12,002 nt of DNA from an uncultured Clostridia bacterium (GTDB lineage Bacteria; Bacillota; Clostridia; Oscillospirales; CAG-272): assembly GCA_945936265.1 (NCBI GenBank), contig CAMETB010000033.1:1-12002 (forward strand), in the 5' to 3' direction. The translations under genes were made by a program, and so were the position numbers. Below, in pieces: positions 6,547 through 12,002 of this stretch; positions within the stretch are counted from its first letter, which is position 1, and each line of letters starts with the position of its first letter. Under the pieces are notes generated by a model, which saw only the letters and a list, made by a program, of their open reading frames with translations, was not told the origin of the DNA and did not search any database.

Positions 6547-7299
6547 GTGCCGAGATTTTTTGTAAGAGCCGATCAGATTGAAGAAATCGGAGAAGAAAAG
6601 AGAATAATAATAAAAGGTGAGGACGCTCATCATATATCCCATTCCTTGCGTATGGCAAAAGGCGAGAAAATAGAGGTTTGCGACATGCAGAAAAACGTCT
6701 ATGAGTGTGAGCTTTGCGATTTTTTGCCGGATAAAGTCGTTGCTCTTGTCGTAAATGATAGAAAATCGGATACCGAGCCGAAATGCACCGTGAAACTGTA
6801 TCAGGCACTTCCGAAAGGCGATAAATTTGAAAATATAATTCAGAAATCCGTAGAATGCGGTGTCTCGGAAATAATACCGTTTATGTCGGAGCGTTGTATA
6901 GCAAAGCTTGATAAAAAAGATGTGCCGAAAAAGCTTGCGCGCTGGCAAAAAATATCCGAGAGCGCGTCAAAGCAGTGTGGCAGGGGCATAATTCCCGAAA
7001 TAAAAGAGCCGCTTTCTTATAAAGAAATGCTTGACAGTGCGTCAAAGGAAGAACTTTTTATATTCTGTTACGAGGGAGACGGGACAAATACGCTTAAACA
7101 GATACTGCGTTCATATAACGGGGAAGTCCCGGAAAAAATATCACTCGTTGTCGGTGCCGAGGGAGGCTTTTCAATAAATGAAGCCGCATTGGCAAAGAAA
7201 TACGGGGCAAAAATGGCGGGGCTCGGAAAACGGATATTAAGGTGCGAAACGGCGGCACCTTTTGCCCTTGCCTGCATAGCGTATGAGACGGAATTTTGA
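6547..7299 (+). CDS. rsmE: 16S rRNA (uracil(1498)-N3)-methyltransferase RsmE
   Basis: RsmE methylates N3 of U1498 in 16S rRNA, in the decoding region of the small subunit, with SAM as donor. The 250-residue product begins MPRFFV, a typical RsmE N-terminus, from GTG 6547. The N-terminal PUA-like domain (about 1-70) has the AHHISHSLRMAKGE pattern. The C-terminal SPOUT (trefoil knot) domain holds ASKQCGRGIIP, then VVGAEGGFS (201-209) and the terminal SAM-binding knot LGKRILRCETAAPFAL, close to the family pattern LGxRILRxETA. A Cys follows ILR where many members have a Thr. In many Firmicutes rsmE follows prmA in one operon; here a terminator and a separate promoter intervene. No clear terminator was found after its stop. 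Confidence 0.95.
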   Translation: MPRFFVRADQIEEIGEEKRIIIKGEDAHHISHSLRMAKGEKIEVCDMQKNVYECELCDFLPDKVVALVVNDRKSDTEPKCTVKLYQALPKGDKFENIIQKSVECGVSEIIPFMSERCIAKLDKKDVPKKLARWQKISESASKQCGRGIIPEIKEPLSYKEMLDSASKEELFIFCYEGDGTNTLKQILRSYNGEVPEKISLVVGAEGGFSINEAALAKKYGAKMAGLGKRILRCETAAPFALACIAYETEF

Positions 7300-7369
7300 A
7301 CTTTTGTTGAATTTGTCTAAAATGTCAAATGAATTGTACAAAATTCACAAAAAAATATTTCAAAACCTA

Positions 7370-7398
7370 TTGAAAAATCCATAAAAATAGTTTATTAT
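7370..7398 (+). promoter_or_regulatory. Sigma-A promoter of the PucR/CdaR-like regulator gene
   Basis: TTGAAA (7370-7375) and TATTAT (7393-7398) are 17 bases apart in very AT-rich DNA. The expected transcription start is near 7405, just before the direct repeat at 7410-7425. The bases upstream of the -35 closely resemble those at the hrcA promoter. Confidence 0.75.
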
Positions 7399-7409
7399 AT
7401 ATATGACAA

Positions 7410-7425
7410 TGCACAATTTGCACAA
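7410..7425 (+). repeat. Tandem TGCACAA repeat in the regulator gene leader, possible operator
   Basis: TGCACAA occurs at 7410-7416 and again at 7419-7425, a 9-base period. The pair sits directly downstream of the predicted transcription start and about 30 bases before the regulator's start codon, where binding could block transcription. A role as an operator, perhaps for autoregulation, is inferred only from position. Confidence 0.45.
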
Positions 7426-7454
7426 AATCAAAATTTTTATACGGAGGTTTCGAT

Positions 7455-8540
7455 ATGTCAAACAGGCTTTTTCAAGGCATCATTCATCAAATGCACGATA
7501 CGGTTGACCGTATTATCGGAGTTATAGACGATACGGGGCTTATTATCGCCTGCAGCGAACTCTCAAAAATAGGCGAGATGCGTTCTCGTGCCAAAGACGA
7601 GATGGCATATACCACAGATACGGCGGTCATAGACGGATACACCTATCAGCATATCGGCAGCGGCGCAAAGCCGGAGTTCATGGTTTTCGTCGAGGGAGAA
7701 GATAAGGTTGCGGAGAAATACGCATCAATTCTTGCAATATCTCTTTCCAATATTAAAAATCTCTACGACGAGAAATGTGACAAGAGTTCGTTCATCAAAA
7801 ACATAATAATGGATAATATTTTGCCTAGCGATATTTACGCAAAGAGCAAGGAACTCCATTTTGACGGCAATGAAACGAGAGTTGTCCTTCTTGTAAGATT
7901 TTATTCAAGGACAGAACTTTTGCCTTTCGATATAATTCAGAATATGTTTCCCGACAAGCAAAATGACTGCGTAATAGCAACAAGCGAGCACGATATAGCA
8001 ATAGTCAAGGGGATAACTCCAGAGACAGAGACGCCGGACGTTGAGAAACTCGCACAGGAAATTTCCGATACGCTCAGCACCGAATTTTATTGCAAGGTCG
8101 GAATAGGCATAGGTACGATAGTAAACAATATAAAGGATCTTGCCCGTTCATACAAAGAGGCGCAGATAGCGATAGAGGTAGGCAAGGTGTTTGAGACCGA
8201 GAAGGAGATAATAAGTTACGAAAATCTCGGAATAGGACGTCTTATATACCAGCTTCCGACAACGCTTTGCGAGATGTTTCTCAGCGAGGTGTTCAAGCAT
8301 GGTTCACTTGAATCGCTCGATGCCGAAACACTTCAGACTATACAGGTGTTCTTTGAGAACAACTTAAACGTTTCCGAAACATCGAGAAAACTTTTTGTTC
8401 ACAGAAACACGCTTGTTTACAGGCTTGAAAAAATAAGAAAGATAACGGGTCTTGACCTCCGTCAGTTTGACCATGCCATAACATTCAAAGTTGCGCTTAT
8501 GGTAAAGCGTTATCTTACTGCAAAACCAATAAAGTTTTAA
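7455..8540 (+). CDS. PucR/CdaR-like transcriptional regulator
   Basis: This 361-residue protein ends in the helix-turn-helix of the PucR/CdaR group (about 293-352): the segment FFENNLNVSETSRKLFVHRN is followed by TLVYRLEKIRKITGLDL, the family's most conserved part. In the middle (about 205-260) is the GGDEF-like linker domain typical of these proteins, with CKVGIGIGTIVNNIKDL and SYKEAQIAIEVG. The N-terminal region (1-105) has VIDDTGLIIACSE, suggestive of a sensory domain of the PAS/GAF or sugar-diacid recognition kind, but I do not recognise it firmly. Relatives control sugar-diacid, purine or amino-acid use, and no such gene is next to it here, so ligand and targets stay unknown. ATG 7455 follows GGAGG (7443-7447) at seven bases. 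It has its own promoter and is followed by a terminator. Confidence 0.85.
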   Translation: MSNRLFQGIIHQMHDTVDRIIGVIDDTGLIIACSELSKIGEMRSRAKDEMAYTTDTAVIDGYTYQHIGSGAKPEFMVFVEGEDKVAEKYASILAISLSNIKNLYDEKCDKSSFIKNIIMDNILPSDIYAKSKELHFDGNETRVVLLVRFYSRTELLPFDIIQNMFPDKQNDCVIATSEHDIAIVKGITPETETPDVEKLAQEISDTLSTEFYCKVGIGIGTIVNNIKDLARSYKEAQIAIEVGKVFETEKEIISYENLGIGRLIYQLPTTLCEMFLSEVFKHGSLESLDAETLQTIQVFFENNLNVSETSRKLFVHRNTLVYRLEKIRKITGLDLRQFDHAITFKVALMVKRYLTAKPIKF

Positions 8541-8545
8541 CTTAT

Positions 8546-8578
8546 CACACAAAACTCCGATAGCGGAGTTTTTGTGTG
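8546..8578 (+). terminator. Rho-independent terminator between the regulator and the S41 protease genes
   Basis: CTCCG (8555-8559), the loop ATAG and CGGAG (8564-8568) form the core, followed by TTTTT. The stem continues outward through CACACAAAA and TTTTTGTGTG with one bulged T. Because the stem is flanked by A and T runs on either side it could act in both directions. It ends 10 bases before the GGAG of the next gene, so it also lies in that gene's leader if transcription reads through. Confidence 0.8.
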
Positions 8579-8596
8579 TATTGAAAATGGAGAAAA

Positions 8597-9868
8597 ATGA
8601 AAAAACACAGTACTTTTACACTTGTTTGTTCTTTAATTCTTGCAGTTTTCGTAACTTTTGAGGTAACTTACATTTTCGTTGATAACGCAAGGCGTAAGGA
8701 AACATACGAAATTGCGGAAAAATATCAGTCCGAACTTGATGAACTTAAGGCAGAGTATAGTGACAACTATGTTATGGTCGACGAAAAATCACGCGAGCTT
8801 TTCGAAAAACTTGCAGAACTTGACGCCTATTATCGCGCACAATATGTAGGGGAGATAGACGAAGAAAAACTTGCCTACTATGTTATGAACGGATATATTT
8901 ACGGCGCAGGCGATAAATACGGCTCATATTATACGGCGGATGAACTCAGCGCCATAATGCAGGATATGTCCGGAGATACCGTGGGTATAGGCGTTTATGT
9001 CGCTTACGACTCTATAAACGGCACTATGGAGGTTTTGTCCGTAATGCCCGATTCTCCCGCACTTGAGGCAGGTATCAAAGCAGGCGATATTATAACTGCT
9101 GTTGAAGGAAAGAGCATTGCAGAGCTCGGATATTACGGCGCTCTTGATAAAATAAAGGGCGATATAGGCACGACGGTTAAAATAACGGTTATTCGTGGCG
9201 GTGCCGAGACGGAATATACTCTTGTGAGGAAAAAGATAACCACTCAGCCTGTGACATATCATAAATATGCGCTTGATCCAACGATAGGCATAATAAGAAT
9301 AACGGAATTTAATGACGCTGTCCCGTCACAGTTCAAATCGGCAGTTGAAAGCCTTCTTGCCGGCGGAGCGGAGAGTCTTGTTTTCGACATGAGATACAAT
9401 CCGGGCGGCACTCTCAGTTCCGTTGTCAAGGTCCTTGATTATCTCTTACCGGAAGGCGTTATAGCAACTATAGAAGATTCCGCAGGTACAGTGGTGGATA
9501 AATTTGAATCCGACAGTAACAGCATAGATGTGCCCATGGCCGTCCTCGTCAACGGCAGTACGGCAAGTGCGGCGGAACTTTTTACATGTGCTCTCAAAGA
9601 CTATGGGAAAGCCGTTGTTGTCGGAGAGAAAACATACGGTAAGGGCACTATGCAAATGATAACGATGCTCTCTGACGGGTCGGGGCTCCGCATTTCAACA
9701 AATATGTACAATCCGCCGAAGTCGGAAAATTATGAGGGAAAGGGAATAACCCCCGATGTAATCGTAGAACTTGATGAGTCCCTTAAAGACAAAAACTTTT
9801 ACAAAATCACGGACGAAGAAGATAATCAACTTCTTTATGCGTGCCGTGAACTCGGATATGAAGGATAA
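8597..9868 (+). CDS. S41 family C-terminal processing protease with PDZ domain (CtpA-like)
   Basis: This is a serine protease of the carboxyl-terminal processing group, probably anchored in the membrane with its catalytic part outside. Of its 423 residues, 7-28 form a hydrophobic segment after a Lys-containing start (MKKHSTF), best read as an uncleaved signal anchor. A charged helix follows (about 34-75), then a PDZ domain (about 127-205) with GIGVYVAYD and PALEAGIKAGDIITAVEG. The S41 core starts near 228 with IGIIRITEFND and LVFDMRYNPGG. The expected Ser-Lys dyad is present: Ser324 in NGSTASAAELF and Lys349 in EKTYGKGTMQ, with the usual 25-residue spacing, and Gln353 is also present, so it should be active. 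GGAG (8589-8592) precedes ATG 8597. No promoter was found between the upstream terminator and the gene. Its substrate is unknown. Confidence 0.93.
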   Translation: MKKHSTFTLVCSLILAVFVTFEVTYIFVDNARRKETYEIAEKYQSELDELKAEYSDNYVMVDEKSRELFEKLAELDAYYRAQYVGEIDEEKLAYYVMNGYIYGAGDKYGSYYTADELSAIMQDMSGDTVGIGVYVAYDSINGTMEVLSVMPDSPALEAGIKAGDIITAVEGKSIAELGYYGALDKIKGDIGTTVKITVIRGGAETEYTLVRKKITTQPVTYHKYALDPTIGIIRITEFNDAVPSQFKSAVESLLAGGAESLVFDMRYNPGGTLSSVVKVLDYLLPEGVIATIEDSAGTVVDKFESDSNSIDVPMAVLVNGSTASAAELFTCALKDYGKAVVVGEKTYGKGTMQMITMLSDGSGLRISTNMYNPPKSENYEGKGITPDVIVELDESLKDKNFYKITDEEDNQLLYACRELGYEG

Positions 9869-9891
9869 TTTATGAAAGGGCGCAATGCGCT

Positions 9892-9899
9892 GGGGTGAT
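9892..9899 (+). promoter_or_regulatory. Ribosome binding site that fixes the greA start at ATG 9904
   Basis: GGGGTGAT matches the GGAGGTGAT anti-Shine-Dalgarno complement with one change and sits at correct spacing for ATG 9904. A GTG at 9895 in the same frame lies inside this site and so cannot be its start. A small GCGC-AAT-GCGC inverted repeat (9880-9890) lies just upstream. Confidence 0.8.
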
Positions 9900-9903
9900 A
9901 GAT

Positions 9904-10386
9904 ATGGCAGAACAGAAAACGATTTATACCAAGGAAGGTTTCCAGAAACTTAAGGACGAACTCGAATATTTAAAGACGACGCGCCGTGCCGAAGTCGGTC
10001 AGATGCTCAAAGAGGCAAGGAGTTTCGGCGACTTGTCCGAGAACAGCGAGTACGATGAGGCAAGAGATCAGCAGGCAAAGGTTGAGAGCAGAATAGCTGA
10101 ACTTGAATACCTTATTAAAAACGGCGTAGTTATGAGCGACGAAGATGCCGCAAAGAACATAATAAGCATAGGAACAACCGTTACAATAAGATACAAGGAT
10201 GGCAGAGAATCAACCTATGATCTTGTAGGTTCCAACGAGGTTGAACCGTTAAAGCATAAGATATCGGATCTTTCTCCGATAGGAATGGCACTCATAGGAC
10301 ATAAAGAGGGTGACGACATAATTATCAACACTCCCTCGGGCGAAAAAGAAATAACTGTAGTATCATTTGAAAGAACAAAGAAATAA
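9904..10386 (+). CDS. greA: Transcription elongation factor GreA
   Basis: GreA enters the RNA polymerase secondary channel and stimulates cleavage of backtracked RNA. From ATG 9904 the product is 160 residues, the usual length, starting MAEQKTIYTKEGFQKLKDEL as family members do. The N-terminal coiled coil (about 8-76) carries the tip motif ARSFGDLSENSEYDEAR (38-54) with the two acidic residues, Asp43 and Glu46, that position catalytic magnesium. The C-terminal FKBP-like domain (about 84-158) contains SPIGMALIGHKEGD. It begins 35 bases after the protease gene, with no terminator between, and ends 10 bases before lysS. greA next to lysS is a known arrangement in many Firmicutes. Confidence 0.97.
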   Translation: MAEQKTIYTKEGFQKLKDELEYLKTTRRAEVGQMLKEARSFGDLSENSEYDEARDQQAKVESRIAELEYLIKNGVVMSDEDAAKNIISIGTTVTIRYKDGRESTYDLVGSNEVEPLKHKISDLSPIGMALIGHKEGDDIIINTPSGEKEITVVSFERTKK

Positions 10387-10396
10387 TCGGTGACTT

Positions 10397-11905
10397 ATGG
10401 AAGAAAATAATAACGTAAACGAAACATCGGAAGAACTTGAATTAAGCGAAATACTTCAGATAAGAAGAGATAAACTTAAAGCTCTCTGCGATGCAGGTGC
10501 AAATCCTTTTGAAAAGGTTAAGTACGATGTTGATACCTACACATCGGATATAATCGAAAATTTTGACGACTACGAGGGCAAGACCGTAAAGATAGCGGGC
10601 AGACTTATGAGCCGTCGCGATATGGGTAAAGCCAATTTTATAGACGTTGCGGACTCAAAGGGCAAAATACAGTGCTATATAAGGGTAAACGACGTCGGCG
10701 AGGACGTTTTCGAGCAGTATAAAAAGTGGGATATAGGCGATATAGTCGGCTTTTCCGGTATGGTTTTCAGAACAAGGCGCGGCGAAATATCCGTCCATAT
10801 CTATGAAATAGAGCTTCTTGCAAAATCGCTCCTTCCCCTGCCCGAAAAATTCCACGGACTTAAAGATACCGAAACGAGATACAGACAAAGATACCTTGAT
10901 CTCATAGTAAATCCCGAGGTAAAGGACACCTTTGTAAAGCGCTCGCAGATACTTAAAGAGATAAGAGCATATCTTGACGGTAAGGGCTTTTTGGAGGTTG
11001 ACACTCCGATACTCGTGCCAATCGAGATAGGCGCAAGCGCAAGACCGTTTGTAACCCATCACAATACGCTTGATATGGATATGTATTTAAGGATAGAAAC
11101 GGAACTTTACCTTAAAAGACTTATCGTCGGCGGGATGCACAGGGTTTACGAGGTAGGTCGTATATTCAGAAACGAGGGTATGGACACCAAGCATAACCCC
11201 GAATTTACCACGATAGAACTTTATCAGGCATTTACCGACTACAAGGGCATTATGGATCTTGTCGAGGAAATGAACAAAATGCTCGCCGTCAAAATCTGCG
11301 GCTCCGAGAAGATAACCTATCAGGGCACCGAGATAGATATGGGTCACTGGGAGCGTCTTACCATGGCGGAGGCTGTAAAGAAATATAGCGGAGCAGACTA
11401 CTACTCGTGGGATAGCGACGAGGCGGCAAGAGAGTGCGCAAAAGCACTTCACGTCGAGGTAGCGCCCGACGCCACCAAGGGCAGAGTCCTTATCGAGCTT
11501 TTTGATGCATTCGTTGAGGAAAAACTCATTCAGCCTACGATAATTTACGATTATCCCGTAGAGAATAGCCCTCTTGCAAAGAGAAAGCCGTCAGACCCCG
11601 CATTTACCGAAAGATTTGAGTATTTCATAAACGCCACCGAGTTCGGAAACGCTTTCAGCGAGCTTAACGACCCGATAGACCAGAAGGAGCGTTTTGAAAA
11701 GCAGGTAGCATTAAAGAAAAAGGAAGAGCCCTCTTGTCACGCCGAGGTCGATTACGACTACGTAACCGCCCTTGAGTACGGCATGCCCCCCACGGGAGGC
11801 CTCGGCTTCGGAGTTGACCGCCTTGTCATGCTCCTCACCGACAGCGCCTCCATCCGCGACGTCCTCCTTTTCCCGACAATGAAGTCCTTACCGAACGACA
11901 AGTAA
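10397..11905 (+). CDS. lysS: Lysyl-tRNA synthetase, class II
   Basis: LysS charges tRNA-Lys with lysine using ATP. The 502-residue product has the normal bacterial class II length. The N-terminal OB-fold anticodon-binding domain (about 63-142) contains KIAGRLMSRRDMGKANFIDV. The catalytic domain shows motif 1 around 187-206 (EIRAYLDGKGFLEVDTP), ARPFVTHHNTLDMDMYLRI (215-233), motif 2 RIFRNEGMDTKHNPEFTTIE (255-274) and motif 3 GMPPTGGLGFGVDRLVMLL (462-480). The loop normally written GGAxARPF is IGASARPF here. GGTGA (10389-10393) serves ATG 10397. The gene is complete, but its last 150 or so bases are much richer in G and C than the rest, and no terminator follows within the remaining 97 bases. 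Confidence 0.98.
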   Translation: MEENNNVNETSEELELSEILQIRRDKLKALCDAGANPFEKVKYDVDTYTSDIIENFDDYEGKTVKIAGRLMSRRDMGKANFIDVADSKGKIQCYIRVNDVGEDVFEQYKKWDIGDIVGFSGMVFRTRRGEISVHIYEIELLAKSLLPLPEKFHGLKDTETRYRQRYLDLIVNPEVKDTFVKRSQILKEIRAYLDGKGFLEVDTPILVPIEIGASARPFVTHHNTLDMDMYLRIETELYLKRLIVGGMHRVYEVGRIFRNEGMDTKHNPEFTTIELYQAFTDYKGIMDLVEEMNKMLAVKICGSEKITYQGTEIDMGHWERLTMAEAVKKYSGADYYSWDSDEAARECAKALHVEVAPDATKGRVLIELFDAFVEEKLIQPTIIYDYPVENSPLAKRKPSDPAFTERFEYFINATEFGNAFSELNDPIDQKERFEKQVALKKKEEPSCHAEVDYDYVTALEYGMPPTGGLGFGVDRLVMLLTDSASIRDVLLFPTMKSLPNDK

Positions 11906-11954
11906 GAAAAAGCCAGTGTTTATGCGGGTTTCGGGACTTTCCAAACTGAATAAA

Positions 11955-12002
11955 TTTACCTCTTTACACCAAATTTACACCAATCGGTGCTAAAAACGGT
12001 GC
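11955..12002 (+). repeat. Repeated TTTACACC and CGGTGC motifs after lysS, possible integration-site arms
   Basis: TTTACACC occurs at 11963-11970 and 11974-11981, an 11-base (one helical turn) period, preceded by a shorter TTTACC at 11955-11960. CGGTGC occurs at 11985-11990 and 11997-12002. CACC-AATC-GGTG (11978-11989) is an inverted repeat. Clustered short repeats in helical phase next to the 3' end of a core gene resemble integrase arm-type sites. No integrase is visible because the window ends, so this reading is an inference. Confidence 0.4.

Noticed and set aside
6517..6948. 143-residue minus-strand open frame opposite rsmE
   Set aside because: It overlaps the rsmE promoter and coding region on the other strand, with low-complexity aromatic-rich content and no family resemblance.
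7291..7346. Inverted repeat GAATTTTG / CAAAATTC after rsmE as a terminator
   Set aside because: The loop would be 40 bases, the stem is AT-only apart from the ends, and no T run follows.
8467..8516. TTGACC near the end of the regulator gene as a promoter for the protease gene
   Set aside because: No acceptable -10 hexamer is found 16-18 bases downstream.
9895..9903. GTG 9895 as the greA start
   Set aside because: It falls inside the ribosome binding site for ATG 9904, and GreA proteins normally begin at the later position.

Overview
The window is a stretch of Gram-positive, probably clostridial (Eubacteriales), chromosome. Supporting signs are the gene order hrcA-grpE-dnaK-dnaJ-prmA, a CIRCE operator in front of hrcA, strong AGGAGG-like ribosome binding sites, sigma-A type promoters in AT-rich DNA, and heavy use of ATA and AGA codons. 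A gut Oscillospiraceae/Ruminococcaceae relative is plausible but cannot be proved from the sequence. All genes lie on the + strand. No rRNA, tRNA, CRISPR array or complete mobile element is visible, and no stretch longer than 300 bases lacks a gene.

Layout. (1) Positions 2-487 hold the C-terminal half of a Gfo/Idh/MocA-type oxidoreductase, closed by a strong terminator. (2) A promoter at 625-653 and a CIRCE operator at 666-692 drive the class I heat-shock operon hrcA-grpE-dnaK-dnaJ-prmA (717-6411). This encodes the repressor, the nucleotide exchange factor, the Hsp70 chaperone, its J-domain partner and the ribosomal protein L11 methyltransferase. A long stem-loop lies between dnaK and dnaJ, and a rho-independent terminator follows prmA. 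(3) rsmE (16S rRNA m3U1498 methyltransferase) has its own promoter, although it is often co-transcribed with prmA in Firmicutes. (4) A PucR/CdaR-like regulator has its own promoter and a direct repeat in its leader. (5) A membrane-anchored S41 (CtpA-like) protease with a PDZ domain follows a terminator hairpin. (6) greA and lysS follow closely and probably share a transcript.

How the genes work together. HrcA represses its own operon through CIRCE. DnaK, DnaJ and GrpE form the Hsp70 folding cycle. PrmA and RsmE modify the ribosome. GreA and LysS serve transcription elongation and tRNA charging. The protease probably acts on the outer face of the membrane, and the regulator's ligand and targets cannot be told from sequence.

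I found no convincing new system; most of the window is ordinary core genome. The points most worth checking are at the right edge, where the 3' end of lysS is unusually GC-rich and is followed by repeated TTTACACC motifs that resemble an integration junction. Others are an imperfect CIRCE carrying a CtsR-like heptad, the dnaK-dnaJ stem-loop, the terminator just ahead of the protease gene, and the grpE start. Two starts were corrected: rsmE to GTG 6547 and greA to ATG 9904.
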